DNA from: Verrucomicrobiota bacterium
GTDB taxonomy: Bacteria; Verrucomicrobiota; Verrucomicrobiia; CAIQCK01
Assembly: GCA_016235595.1 (NCBI GenBank)
Contig: JACRJX010000001.1
Coordinates: 1-57,847 of the forward strand
DNA length: 57,847 nucleotides
Direction of reading: 5' to 3'
Shown: positions 26,784 through 35,855 of the stretch, one piece after another
How positions within the stretch are numbered: the stretch's first letter is position 1
How the letters are laid out: each line of letters opens with the position of its first letter
Position numbers and translations under genes: made by a program
Notes under the pieces: model-generated
Told to the model about the DNA's origin: nothing
The model's database searches: none
What the model saw: only the letters and a program-made list of their open reading frames with translations

Positions 26784-28279
26784 CGGTCTTCGTCAATGAA
26801 GCGGCGGCTGATTATATAGAAGTGATGGCTGCAAGCCGCGGTGAAGATGGCTTCGGCGAAGAGGTGGCGGTGTTTCAGAATGACTTTGCCGAGAAAGTTC
26901 CAGAACGCGCGGCGGCCGGATTCCTTGAAGCCGAGTTTCCACAAGATCGCCAGCAGCGATTTGACTTCACCAGCTCTCGGAAGCCGCCGGGCTGGAGCCC
27001 CGTTGGGGCGATGGTGCGCAAAGAAGGTCAGCACCCGATCAAAGTACGCTTCGGGTTCATATAACCGCTCGGCCATGGATTTGTAGCCAGCCACCAGCTT
27101 CTCCCGCCCCATCTTGGGCACGAAGTTGAGCGCACCGGTGCTCATGGAGTTGTCCCCGTTTGGCAAACCCAGGAGCCGGCCTTCCTTCTCCAGGCGATGC
27201 CAGAGCGGCGTGTTAGGCGGAGCTGAGAGCAACCCAATCATGGCCCTTGGAATTCCAGCGGATTGGATCAGCCGGACAAGGTCGTCGAAGATCGTCGGAG
27301 GGTCGGCATCGAAACCGACGATGAATCCGCCCATGACTTCCATGCCAGCCCCCTGCAGGGCGCGCACCGCTTGAATCAAGTCCTGATCCTTGTTCTGGTG
27401 CTTGCTGCACTCCTCCAGCGATTGCGTGAAGGTGGATTCAATGCCGATGAATATTCGTTTGAAACCGCATTGGGACAACAAGGACAATATCTCCTGATTG
27501 TCCGCGAGGTTCAGGCTGGCTTGCGTGAAGAACTCAAATGGATAGCCATGCTCTTTTTGCCAACCGACGATGGCTGAAAGGAGCGCCTTGGCCTTGCCAG
27601 GGTTGCCGATGAAATTGTCATCCACGAACATGACCTCACCGCGCCAGCCGGCACGATACAACGCGTCCAGTTCGGTGATGATCTGGGCAACGCTCTTGTA
27701 GCGCGGCCGGCGACCGAACAGAAGAACGACATCGCAAAACTCGCAATTGAACGGGCAGCCGCGCGTGAACTGGACCGACATGTTGACGTAGTTGGCCAGG
27801 TTGACGAGTTCCCACGAAGGCGGCGGCGTCCCGGCAAGCTCCGGGAACTCCCCGGCTCGATAAACGAGTTTCGCCTGGCCGCGTTCGAGGTCCTGCAACA
27901 GCAGCGGCATGATTTCCTCAGCCTCGCCAATCACGCTGTGGTCCACGTCTTTGTAGCCCTCCGGCCAGCGGGAAAAATGCGGTCCGCCCGCGACGATCTT
28001 GAGGCCGCGCGCCTTGCAGCGCTGGATCACCTCGTCGATCGAGGTCCATTGGATGCTCATGGCGCTGATGAACACGATGTCGGCCCACCCCAGATGATCA
28101 TCCGTGAGCGGCTCGACGTTAAGGTCCACCACCTTCTTGGGCCAGTCAGCCGGCATCATGGACGCGACGGTCAGGAGACCCAGCGGAGGGAACAACGCCT
28201 TGGCCTGCGAGAACTGAATGGCGTGTTTGAGGCTCCAGAAAGTATCCGGGCAGCGTGGCGAAATCAGTAAAGCCTTCAT
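26780..28279 (-). CDS. B12-binding radical SAM protein (rSAM1)
   Basis: 499 residues. The N-terminal 150 or so residues form a cobalamin-binding Rossmann-like domain (PPLGLLTVASMMP, IVAGGP near 96-100, GEAEE near 119). The radical SAM cluster is C175-x3-C179-x2-C182 in the 'TRGCPFNCEFCD' context. It is followed by 'VMFVDDNFIGN' and a C-terminal region resembling the DUF4070 extension. Enzymes of this class often methylate unactivated carbons or rearrange lipids and cofactors; the substrate is unknown. The classic DxHxxG cobalamin motif is not visible. It starts 19 bases after the HzsA-like gene and probably shares its transcript. A paralogue (34308-35786) is about half identical and collinear, with the cluster cysteines at the same residue numbers. 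Confidence 0.9.
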   Translation of the reverse strand: MKALLISPRCPDTFWSLKHAIQFSQAKALFPPLGLLTVASMMPADWPKKVVDLNVEPLTDDHLGWADIVFISAMSIQWTSIDEVIQRCKARGLKIVAGGPHFSRWPEGYKDVDHSVIGEAEEIMPLLLQDLERGQAKLVYRAGEFPELAGTPPPSWELVNLANYVNMSVQFTRGCPFNCEFCDVVLLFGRRPRYKSVAQIITELDALYRAGWRGEVMFVDDNFIGNPGKAKALLSAIVGWQKEHGYPFEFFTQASLNLADNQEILSLLSQCGFKRIFIGIESTFTQSLEECSKHQNKDQDLIQAVRALQGAGMEVMGGFIVGFDADPPTIFDDLVRLIQSAGIPRAMIGLLSAPPNTPLWHRLEKEGRLLGLPNGDNSMSTGALNFVPKMGREKLVAGYKSMAERLYEPEAYFDRVLTFFAHHRPNGAPARRLPRAGEVKSLLAILWKLGFKESGRRAFWNFLGKVILKHRHLFAEAIFTAACSHHFYIISRRFIDEDR

Positions 28280-28298
28280 GAGTTGCGGCTGCCGGCAA

Positions 28299-30863
28299 TT
28301 ACCTGGCAGGCCCGTCGTAAACTTTCCTCCCCTCGCGGATGGCAGCGCGATTACGCGCCTCGATTTGCTGGCGGTTCAGGTACTTGTCGTCGCGCTTCTG
28401 GTCAACCTCGCACGCTTGGAAATCGGCCGCGTCGCCGCGCGGGCGCTTCGCCAGCGTTTCCTTGCCGGCCTGAATGATGGCGATGGCTTCCTTGCGGCGC
28501 GGGTCGTTCGTGTCAGCGAACTTCGCCAGACACGGGCTGAGTTCCGGCCGGTCGAATGTGATCTGCGGGCCGCGGTTGGCGCCACAGTGGATGTCCTTTC
28601 GAAATGGCACGCCCGTCAGTTCTTCGAGCCTTGCGAGCTGTTTGTCGTCCAACGGCGCGCGACCCGCGAGGTTGGCCGGGTAGGCGCTGGCGTAGGTCGG
28701 GTAATAGGGCGCGTTGAGGTCAATCCACGTGATGAGAGTTTCCAACGCTTCATCTGTGACGCCGTATTTCTGCCGGCACTTGCGAATCGCCGCGGCCACT
28801 TTGCTTGCATGCGATCCCCACGAATACGCCGGCTGGATTTCCGCAGGACCGGCGCCGATGACGTGGATGTAGTTCTTCCGCCACAACTCGTTGTAGGAAA
28901 CGTTGAAGATCAAATCGCGGTCACCCGCCAGAAGCAGCTTCGCGCCGGCCTTCGTGCCGAAGTCGTGGCAGCGGACGCAATACTTGTCGAACACCGGCTG
29001 CACATCAGCCATGTAGTTGAAATAACGCGGCGCGCCATGCCAGCCGTTCATCTCGCTCGGCGGACGTTTGAGCGCCAGCGGTGTATTGTCCTTGGACGGC
29101 GGCGCGGCGCGGCGCTCGTCGTGGCAACCGACACAGCCCTGCCACTCGCCCGACTGGACGATGGTGCCGCTGCGCATGGACTGCACCATCATTTTGTTTT
29201 CGTCGAGGAGCTGGAAATAGACGAAACGGTCGGCCGGCACCGCAAAACAGGCCGAGCCGTCCGCCTCCACCGGCACGGTGCCGAGGATGCGTTTGTTGTT
29301 AAAGTCGTGCCAGTTCATCGCCGGTGCCTCAGCGCCCTGGCCAAACCAGTTCGGATGCGTCCAAAATCGTTTCTCCGGCGACTCAATCACGCGCAGCCAC
29401 TTCACCGAGCCGCGCTTCACGCCAGCCATGTGGGTGCCCTGGTAAACGTCGGCGACGTAGAAGTAACCTTCCTTGTTCGCAAAGTCCCGGCGCGTTGGAA
29501 TCGCCAGCGGTCGCAGCCGGGGCGAGAGCGGCATGGGGTCGTAGCAGCCGACCGGGTCCTGAGGCTTGGAGCGCGACGCGTCGGGTGCCGCAGCCTCAGC
29601 GTGTAACAGGATCTCGTTGCCGAACACGTCGAGTAGATAGAGGCCCATCTGCTCACCCTTGCCGGTCATGCGCGAGCAAAGGAAATACTTGTCACTCAGC
29701 GGATACGGGTCCTCGTATTTCGGATAAGCCTTCTTGAATTCATCGAAGCCGCCGTGGTCAACAAGGTTCATCGCGCTGGCGGGCCAGATCCGCACGACGG
29801 CAGCCCGGCCGTCCAACGCGAGGCTGCGGTCCACGATGGCGAGCGCGCCCCAAGGCCGGTCGTGACAGGAGCTGAAGTTGCAGAGCACGCGGTCGGTGCC
29901 GGGGATGATGCGCGCGTCCAGCACTGCACCGGGTGACATCGTGTTATTGCCCCAGTAGACGGCGTGGCTGGTGCCATCGGGATTCACGGTCCAGAGACCC
30001 TGCGCGCTGCCGAAGTTGCGGTCGACGTATTCCCAACGGTCGTAAAGGATCCGGCCATCGGGCATTAGCGCGCCGTGGCCCTCGAAGAGCGTGCTCTTGC
30101 CGATCTGGTGGATGTTCGCGCCGTCGGCATCCATGCGGTAGAGGTTGGCCATGATGTGGCGGTTGCACATGCAATACTTCGGCTCGCGCGTGGAGGAGAA
30201 CGCGATGCTGTCGTCGGGCAAATAGAGCGGGTCAATGTCGGTGACGCCGCCAACAAACGTGAGTTGCCGCAGCCCGCTGCCGTCGGCGTTGCACTCGTAG
30301 ATGTGATAATCGTCCTGAACATTCTTCCGCATCGAGAACAGGATCTTCGTCCCGCTGAAATGCATCTCCGGGTCGCGCACGACGCCGTCGGCTGACTCGA
30401 GGAGTGTCTTCACCTTGCCGCCCCTAGCGAAATCGATCGTCTTCAGCGCCGAACCGCCCTCGAACTTGCCGGTGTTGATCTCGCCGGTCTGGAACATCGT
30501 CTCGGTGTTGTGGTGGTCCGGCTTGTATTGCCGGCGGACGATGAAGAGAACCGGCTGGCCGCTGATGAGCGGGTTGGCAACGAGCGCCTCGCGTTGGAGA
30601 GCGGCAAACTCCTGCGCGTTCACACCGGCATCGAGTCGCTTCAAGAACTCCGCGCCTCGGGGATAGCGCGGCCCGAAGGTGGCGACGAGGTCGTTAATGG
30701 CCGCGCGCAGCGTGGCCGGGCTGCCCGGCGACGGCAACGGCGGTGGCACAGGCTTGGTTGCGTGCTTGGCGGGCGGCGCAGCGAGAACCAACGACGACAG
30801 CATGAAGACTGTCGCAGCCCACCGTAATGAGCGTCCCTTGATTGCTGGCATGGTCATGGTCAT
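28299..30863 (-). CDS. HzsA-like (hydrazine synthase alpha subunit-related) cytochrome c / beta-propeller protein
   Basis: About 854 residues from the ATG at 30863. An upstream in-frame start at 30968 would overlap the pfp stop and lacks a signal peptide; the chosen start gives an n-region (MTMTMPAIKGRSLRW) and hydrophobic core ending near AAPPA, so the protein is exported. The first half has WD40/TolB-like strands (SGTKILFSM, DGSGLRQLTF, DGRILYDRWEY). The second half has two c-type heme sites, CVGCH (577-581) and CVRCH (629-633). The layout matches hydrazine-synthase-A-related proteins found in Planctomycetota and Verrucomicrobiota that do not perform anammox. The role is probably periplasmic electron transfer or an unknown oxidoreductase; hydrazine synthesis is not implied because HzsB and HzsC are absent. 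It lies 94 bases after pfp and 19 before rSAM1 on the same strand. Confidence 0.82.
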   Translation of the reverse strand: MTMTMPAIKGRSLRWAATVFMLSSLVLAAPPAKHATKPVPPPLPSPGSPATLRAAINDLVATFGPRYPRGAEFLKRLDAGVNAQEFAALQREALVANPLISGQPVLFIVRRQYKPDHHNTETMFQTGEINTGKFEGGSALKTIDFARGGKVKTLLESADGVVRDPEMHFSGTKILFSMRKNVQDDYHIYECNADGSGLRQLTFVGGVTDIDPLYLPDDSIAFSSTREPKYCMCNRHIMANLYRMDADGANIHQIGKSTLFEGHGALMPDGRILYDRWEYVDRNFGSAQGLWTVNPDGTSHAVYWGNNTMSPGAVLDARIIPGTDRVLCNFSSCHDRPWGALAIVDRSLALDGRAAVVRIWPASAMNLVDHGGFDEFKKAYPKYEDPYPLSDKYFLCSRMTGKGEQMGLYLLDVFGNEILLHAEAAAPDASRSKPQDPVGCYDPMPLSPRLRPLAIPTRRDFANKEGYFYVADVYQGTHMAGVKRGSVKWLRVIESPEKRFWTHPNWFGQGAEAPAMNWHDFNNKRILGTVPVEADGSACFAVPADRFVYFQLLDENKMMVQSMRSGTIVQSGEWQGCVGCHDERRAAPPSKDNTPLALKRPPSEMNGWHGAPRYFNYMADVQPVFDKYCVRCHDFGTKAGAKLLLAGDRDLIFNVSYNELWRKNYIHVIGAGPAEIQPAYSWGSHASKVAAAIRKCRQKYGVTDEALETLITWIDLNAPYYPTYASAYPANLAGRAPLDDKQLARLEELTGVPFRKDIHCGANRGPQITFDRPELSPCLAKFADTNDPRRKEAIAIIQAGKETLAKRPRGDAADFQACEVDQKRDDKYLNRQQIEARNRAAIREGRKVYDGPAR

Positions 30864-30957
30864 TCGCGCGGCACGCTGGATAGAACCACAGCCAACGCCG
30901 CCCGTCAACGAACCTGAACCACAGGTGATGACAGCGGGATTTGAAAGCCGGCGCCAG

Positions 30958-32229
30958 CTACTTCGCATAGCGGGAGAATTTCTTCACGAATTCCGCAGGC
31001 GTATAGCCGCCGGTCTTTGCCAGCAACGCCAGCCGCTTCTTGTCGGCAAAGTCGCCCGCCTCAAGCCGGATCATATAGTTGCAGGCGACGGCGTAGTATT
31101 CGGTGGAGGTGTCCACCATCCGCACGCGGGTCTTGCCGCGCGCGTCCATGATGTCGGGAAAATACATCGGCACCATTTTGCCATTCTGAATGCTGACCAT
31201 CGCGCCGGAACCGCCGTTGCAAAGGAACCGGATCGCCGAGTAGCCGAGGTCGCGCGTGTATTCGCAGTCAAAAGGCACCGGTGGCGCGCAGCGAACTTCG
31301 TAACCGATCTTCTTGTCCACGGCCTTGAGTTTTATCTGGCTCCTGGCCAGCCGCCGCTTGATCTCTTCTTTGATGGCGCGGCCGAAGTCCACCTCCGACA
31401 GCTTCGGGTTGTCGTGTTCGTCATACTCCAGCGAGGCGAGGTTCTGTTTTTCGAGCGCCTTGAGATCGGCGTCGGTGAGCTTGCTGGCGACGCCTTCAGC
31501 AATGACAGCGACGCCGTCGGGCCGGCCCTGCGCGTAACGCTTGATGATCGAGCCTTCGAGCACGTCGCAAACCTCAGCAAGCGTAACCTTCGTTGTGTGA
31601 AACTCTTCCGGGATGATCGTGGTCGTGGCGCCGGCCGCCTTGCCGATGCCGAGCGCCAGGTGACCGGAATGACGACCCATCGAGATGACGTAGAACCACT
31701 GTCCCGATGTGCGGGCGTCTTCCATGAGGTTGTGGACAATCTCGGCGCCAACCGTGCGCGCCGTTTCGTAGCCAAACGTCGGCATCGAGCCGGGCAGCGG
31801 CAGGTCGTTGTCAATGGTCTTCGGCACGTGAACGACGCGGATGGCGCCCCCCGCCTGCTTTTCCACCTGGCTGGAACTGTAGGCGGTATCGTCGCCGCCA
31901 ATGGTAACGAGCCAGCCCACGCCGAGCTTCTTCAGGCCCGCCAGCACGTTCGCCATCTTCTTCGGATCCTTGGTCGGATTCTCGCGCGAGGTGCGCAGGA
32001 TCGAGCCGCCTTGAAAATGGATGCGGGAGACGATCTCTGTCTTCAGTTCCACGGTGTGATTGGCATCGCCGCGCGCGAGCCATTTGAAACCATCGTAGAA
32101 GCCGACGACTCTCTTGCCCTGGTTGATGGCCTCGATGGTGGCGGCCGCGATGACTCCGTTGATACCCGGCGCCGGCCCTCCGCCGACGATGATGCCGAGT
32201 GTTTCGCCCTTCCTAACCACAGGTTTCAT
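30958..32229 (-). CDS. pfp: Pyrophosphate-dependent 6-phosphofructokinase
   Basis: 423 residues, cytosolic. It converts fructose 6-phosphate and PPi to fructose 1,6-bisphosphate and phosphate, reversibly, in glycolysis/gluconeogenesis. The phosphate-loop GGGPAPG is at 16-22. The GGDD (111-114) in place of the GGDG of ATP enzymes, and PKTIDND (136-142) with Lys in place of Gly, are the accepted markers of PPi use. MGRHSGHLA is the substrate-binding motif. AAGGAG precedes the ATG. It is divergent from icd across about 200 bases; each side has its own promoter-like motif. PPi-dependence is strongly supported by the motifs but was not tested. Confidence 0.95.
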   Translation of the reverse strand: MKPVVRKGETLGIIVGGGPAPGINGVIAAATIEAINQGKRVVGFYDGFKWLARGDANHTVELKTEIVSRIHFQGGSILRTSRENPTKDPKKMANVLAGLKKLGVGWLVTIGGDDTAYSSSQVEKQAGGAIRVVHVPKTIDNDLPLPGSMPTFGYETARTVGAEIVHNLMEDARTSGQWFYVISMGRHSGHLALGIGKAAGATTTIIPEEFHTTKVTLAEVCDVLEGSIIKRYAQGRPDGVAVIAEGVASKLTDADLKALEKQNLASLEYDEHDNPKLSEVDFGRAIKEEIKRRLARSQIKLKAVDKKIGYEVRCAPPVPFDCEYTRDLGYSAIRFLCNGGSGAMVSIQNGKMVPMYFPDIMDARGKTRVRMVDTSTEYYAVACNYMIRLEAGDFADKKRLALLAKTGGYTPAEFVKKFSRYAK

Positions 32230-32261
32230 GATGCGTTGACTCCTTGAGTTCGGGCAGCGGA

Positions 32262-32289
32262 ATCATACCGCTGGTAAATGGCGCGGCAA
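32262..32289 (-). promoter_or_regulatory. Predicted sigma70-type promoter of pfp
   Basis: On the minus strand TTGCCG (32289-32284) is separated by 16 bases from TATGAT (32267-32262). The predicted start lies about 25 bases before the pfp ATG. Prediction is from motif match only. Confidence 0.45.
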
Positions 32290-32391
32290 GCGTTTTGGGG
32301 CAGTGTGTCGGCCCCTCGCCGGCTGTAATGTAGATCAACGCGGTGGTCGTTGCCACCGGAAGCACTTCCCGCTCGCGAGACCGCATTCTTC

Positions 32392-32400
32392 TGTTATAGT
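32392..32400 (+). promoter_or_regulatory. Extended -10 promoter motif of icd
   Basis: TGTTATAGT is an extended -10 (TGn before TATAGT). No good -35 lies 17 bases upstream, which fits an extended -10 promoter. Transcription would begin about 20 bases before the icd ATG. Confidence 0.4.
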
Positions 32401-32426
32401 CCTTCAAATTCTCAGGAGAAGCAACG

Positions 32427-33665
32427 ATGCCTTATACGACCTGTACAGTGCCGAGCGGCGGCAACAAGATTTCAATTCAGAACGGCAAGCTCAACGTGCC
32501 GGACCAGCCCGTCGTCCCGTTCATCCGCGGCGATGGCACCGGGCCGGATATCTGGGCCGCCAGCGAGCGCGTGTTCGACGCGGCTGTGGCGAAGGCCTAC
32601 GGCGGTCGGCGCAAGATCGCATGGTTCGAGGTCTTCGCGGGTGAGACAGCGTTCAAGAAATTCAACAACTGGCTGCCCGACGACACGGTCGAGGCCTTCA
32701 GGGAATACCTCGTCGGCATCAAAGGCCCGCTCACGACGCCCGTCGGCAAAGGCATCCGTTCCCTCAACGTCGCCCTGCGCCAGATGCTCGACCTCTATGT
32801 CTGCCTGCGGCCCGTGCAGTGGTTCAAAGGCGTGCCGTCGCCGGTGAAACACCCGGAGAAGGTGAACATGGTCATCTTCCGTGAAAACACCGAGGACATC
32901 TACGCCGGCATCGAATGGTCTGCCGATTCACCGGAGGCGAAGAAGGTCATCGAGTTTCTGCAAAAAGAAATGGGCGTGAAGAAGATCCGTTTCCCGGAGA
33001 CCAGTGGTATTGGCATCAAGCCTGTCTCCAGCGAGGGCAGTGAGCGGCTCATCCGCTCCGCCATCGAGTACGCCATCGCCAACAAGCGCAAGTCGGTCAC
33101 GTTTGTCCACAAGGGCAACATCATGAAGTTCACCGAAGGCGCGTTCCGCGATTGGGGCTACGCGCTGGCCAAGCGTGAGTTTGGCGGCGTGGAACTTGAC
33201 GGCGGTCCGTGGCTCAAGCTGCCCAACGGCATCGTCATCAAGGATGCCATCGCCGACATCACTCTCCAGCAGGTGCTCACACGTCCCGAGGACTTTGATG
33301 TCATTGCCACCCTCAACCTCAACGGCGACTACCTCAGTGACGCTCTCGCTGCGCAGGTGGGCGGCATCGGCATCGCTCCCGGCGGCAACATCAATTACAT
33401 CACCGGCCACGCCATCTTCGAGGCCACGCACGGCACCGCGCCGAAGTATGCCAACCAGGACAAGGTCAACCCCGGTTCCGTCGTCCTCTCCGGCGAGATG
33501 ATGCTGCGCTACATGGGTTGGACCGAAGCCGCCGACCTCATCCTCAAGGGACTCGACGGGGCCATCGCCGCAAAGACTGTCACCTATGACTTCGCCCGCC
33601 AGATGGATGGCGCCAGGGAAATCAAGTGCAGCGAATTCGGCAGCGCCGTCATCGCGAAGATGTAG
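32427..33665 (+). CDS. icd: NADP-dependent isocitrate dehydrogenase
   Basis: 412 residues, TCA-cycle enzyme converting isocitrate to 2-oxoglutarate with NADP. It aligns end to end with Escherichia coli Icd from memory. The isocitrate/phosphorylation segment '[11 protein letters not shown]' holds Ser112, the equivalent of the E. coli regulatory Ser113. '[14 protein letters not shown]' and '[17 protein letters not shown]' (metal site) are present. The cofactor loop HGTAPKYA holds Lys340 and Tyr341, the NADP-type pair. Start ATG is preceded by CAGGAGAAGCAACG. No isocitrate dehydrogenase kinase/phosphatase gene is seen nearby, so phospho-control is not implied. Confidence 0.96.
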   Translation: MPYTTCTVPSGGNKISIQNGKLNVPDQPVVPFIRGDGTGPDIWAASERVFDAAVAKAYGGRRKIAWFEVFAGETAFKKFNNWLPDDTVEAFREYLVGIKGPLTTPVGKGIRSLNVALRQMLDLYVCLRPVQWFKGVPSPVKHPEKVNMVIFRENTEDIYAGIEWSADSPEAKKVIEFLQKEMGVKKIRFPETSGIGIKPVSSEGSERLIRSAIEYAIANKRKSVTFVHKGNIMKFTEGAFRDWGYALAKREFGGVELDGGPWLKLPNGIVIKDAIADITLQQVLTRPEDFDVIATLNLNGDYLSDALAAQVGGIGIAPGGNINYITGHAIFEATHGTAPKYANQDKVNPGSVVLSGEMMLRYMGWTEAADLILKGLDGAIAAKTVTYDFARQMDGAREIKCSEFGSAVIAKM

Positions 33666-33707
33666 CCGCGGGAGCATCCTCCTCTCTTCAAGCGCTTTAC
33701 ATCTTCG
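33655..33707 (+). terminator. Long inverted repeat at the end of icd
   Basis: CGAAGATGTA (33655-33664) and TACATCTTCG (33698-33707) are a perfect 10-bp inverted repeat that spans the icd stop codon, with a 33-base intervening segment. A second weak stem (CGCGG/CCGCG, 33711-33727) follows. No U-tract is present, so intrinsic termination is uncertain. Confidence 0.4.
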
Positions 33708-33806
33708 TATCGCGGCGTAAAACCGCGGACCCACGGCGAAATACTTTTCGACAAGGGCGGGGAATGCACGTACAGTCCGCGGCTCATTTTACAAATCGGA
33801 CAACTT

Positions 33807-34292
33807 ATGAACAAACAAGTCATTTCGTTTCACTACACGCTGACGGACCCGGCCGGGAAGACGTTGGACAGCTCGGCCGGCGGCGAGCCGTTGTCGTTTG
33901 TCGAGGGCACGGGACACATCATCCCCGGCTTGGAGACGTATCTGAGCGCGATGGCGATCGGCGAGAAGAAACGCGTGACGGTGGCGGCGAAGGAAGCTTA
34001 CGGCGAGCGTGACGCGAGCCGCGTGATGGAAGTGCCGCGCGAGAAGTTTCCGGCGCAGGACATCAAGGTCGGCGACCAGTTTCGGGTCGGTGCCAACCAG
34101 GCACTGATCGTGACGGTGACGAATGTCAGTCCGTCGCACGTAACGATCGACGCGAACCATCCGCTGGCGGGCATAGACCTGACGTTCGATGTGGAACTGA
34201 TGGCCAAGCGCGATGCGAAGCCGGAAGAGTTGGAATGCTGCCACGGCGCTCACCACGATGAGCACGGCGGCGGCTGTTGCGGCGAGCACTGA
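33807..34292 (+). CDS. slyD: SlyD-like FKBP-type peptidyl-prolyl isomerase
   Basis: 161 residues. The FKBP half has 'YTLTDPAGKTLDSS' and 'GTGHIIPGLE', and the inserted chaperone (IF) domain runs from about 70 to 120, ending in the family motif NHPLAG (117-122). The C-terminal tail is rich in Cys and His (CCHGAHHDEHGGGCCGEH), as in SlyD proteins that bind nickel or zinc. It acts as a cytosolic folding helper and possibly in metal delivery. Only 15 bases separate it from the convergent rSAM2. No hydrogenase genes lie in the window, so the metal client is unknown. Confidence 0.92.
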   Translation: MNKQVISFHYTLTDPAGKTLDSSAGGEPLSFVEGTGHIIPGLETYLSAMAIGEKKRVTVAAKEAYGERDASRVMEVPREKFPAQDIKVGDQFRVGANQALIVTVTNVSPSHVTIDANHPLAGIDLTFDVELMAKRDAKPEELECCHGAHHDEHGGGCCGEH

Positions 34293-34307
34293 CGACGGCA
34301 GCCAGCG

Positions 34308-35786
34308 TCACACGCCCATCGCTTCGAAGGTCTTGCGGAAGTGGTGGCCGTAAATGGCGAGAGTGACCGCGAGCTGGAAGTGCGCGGGCCGGCGGAAGAA
34401 GGTCCACGCCAGCAGGCCCCAATAGTGGAATCGCTCGCTGCCGAAGACGCCGAGTCGGACGCTGGAGTGGGCAAACGCCATCAGGTAACGCCAGTTCAGC
34501 GTGAAGCTCACCTTCGGCGCGCGATACTCGCGCAAGAAAGTGCGGACGCGCTTGTAGTAGGGACCGGGCGCGTAGATTCGGCGCATGATCTCCTTGTATC
34601 CTTCGCGCAGTTTCTCCACGTCCATGCGCGGGATGAAATTCGTCGTGCCATCCGCGTTGTCACCGGTCATCTGGCCCAACAGGCGTCCTTCGCGTTTGAG
34701 CCGATCGTAAAGCTTGGTTTCGGGGATGGCGTTGAGCATGCCTACCATCGCCGTGACGATGCCGCTCTTCTGGATAAACTCCACCTGCCGCTGGAAAATC
34801 GTTGGCGTGTCGCTGTCGAAGCCGACAATGAACCCACCCTGCACCTGCAAGCCGGCGCGCTGCATGCGTTTCACGTCGGCGATCATGTCGCGGCCGGCGT
34901 TCTGGCGCTTGTTGCACTCGGCAAGACCGGCGTCCGCAGGCGTCTCAATGCCGATGAAGACGGTGTCGAAACCCGCCTCGACCATCAAGCGCATCAACTC
35001 GGGATCATCCGCGAGATTGATGGACGCCTCGGTGAAGAACGCAAAGCGGCGCCGGCCTTTTTGCCACGCGATGAGCGCGGGCAGCAGTTCCTCGCGGAGG
35101 TATCGCTTGTTACCGATGAAGTTGTCGTCCACGAAGAAGACCTGGCCGCGCCAGCCGGCCCGGTGGAGACCGTCCAGCTCGGCAATGATTTGCGCGGCAG
35201 TCTTGGTGCGCGGGCGATGGCCGAACATCGCTGTGATGTTGCAGAACTCGCAGTCGAACGGGCAGCCGCGCGAGAACTGCAGGCTCATCGAGGCATAGCG
35301 GCGCAGGTCCGCCAGTTCCCACATTGGCGCCGGCGTCCGGCGAATGTCGGGAAACTCCGATGAAGCATAGACGCGCCGCGCCGAACCGCGCTCAAAGTCG
35401 CCGAGAAACTCCGGCAACGTCACCTCCGCCTCATTCAGGACGAAATGATCCACGGCGGGAAACTGCCCATGTTCGGCGATGAACAGCGGACCGCCGGCAA
35501 CGATGGTTTTGCCGGCTGCGCGGCAGCGGCCGATGAGTTCGTGCGCCGACTGCCGTTGCGCGATCATGGCGCTGACGAACACGACATCGGCCCACGCAAG
35601 GTCTTGATCGGTGAGGGCGCGAACGTTGGTGTCCACCAGTCGTTTCTCCCACAACGACGGCAGCATGGAGGCGACGGTGAGCAGTCCCAGCGGCGGCAGC
35701 GAAGCCTTCTTGCGAATGAACTTCAGCGCGTGTTTGAAACTCCAAAACGTGACCGGAAACTCCGGATACAACAACAACACTCTCAT
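34308..35786 (-). CDS. B12-binding radical SAM protein, paralogue (rSAM2)
   Basis: 492 residues from the ATG at 35786. The longer frame start at 35828 adds residues absent from the paralogue, and MRVLLLYPEFPVTFWSFKHA aligns with the start of rSAM1. It has a cobalamin-type N-terminal domain (IVAGGP 95-100), the cluster C175-x3-C179-x2-C182 in 'SRGCPFDCEFCN', 'VFFVDDNFIGN', 'ETPAD' and a DUF4070-like C-terminal half. The substrate is unknown. Comparison with rSAM1 indicates a duplication within this locus rather than two unrelated genes. It sits next to an outer-membrane SphA-type gene, which hints at envelope or lipid chemistry, but that is a guess from context. Confidence 0.88.
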   Translation of the reverse strand: MRVLLLYPEFPVTFWSFKHALKFIRKKASLPPLGLLTVASMLPSLWEKRLVDTNVRALTDQDLAWADVVFVSAMIAQRQSAHELIGRCRAAGKTIVAGGPLFIAEHGQFPAVDHFVLNEAEVTLPEFLGDFERGSARRVYASSEFPDIRRTPAPMWELADLRRYASMSLQFSRGCPFDCEFCNITAMFGHRPRTKTAAQIIAELDGLHRAGWRGQVFFVDDNFIGNKRYLREELLPALIAWQKGRRRFAFFTEASINLADDPELMRLMVEAGFDTVFIGIETPADAGLAECNKRQNAGRDMIADVKRMQRAGLQVQGGFIVGFDSDTPTIFQRQVEFIQKSGIVTAMVGMLNAIPETKLYDRLKREGRLLGQMTGDNADGTTNFIPRMDVEKLREGYKEIMRRIYAPGPYYKRVRTFLREYRAPKVSFTLNWRYLMAFAHSSVRLGVFGSERFHYWGLLAWTFFRRPAHFQLAVTLAIYGHHFRKTFEAMGV

Positions 35787-35855
35787 TAACACTGAAGCAT
35801 ACGCCGCGTTGCAGTTTTGTGCAAACAACCCCCGGCGATGCCGGCGCCCGGCTGG

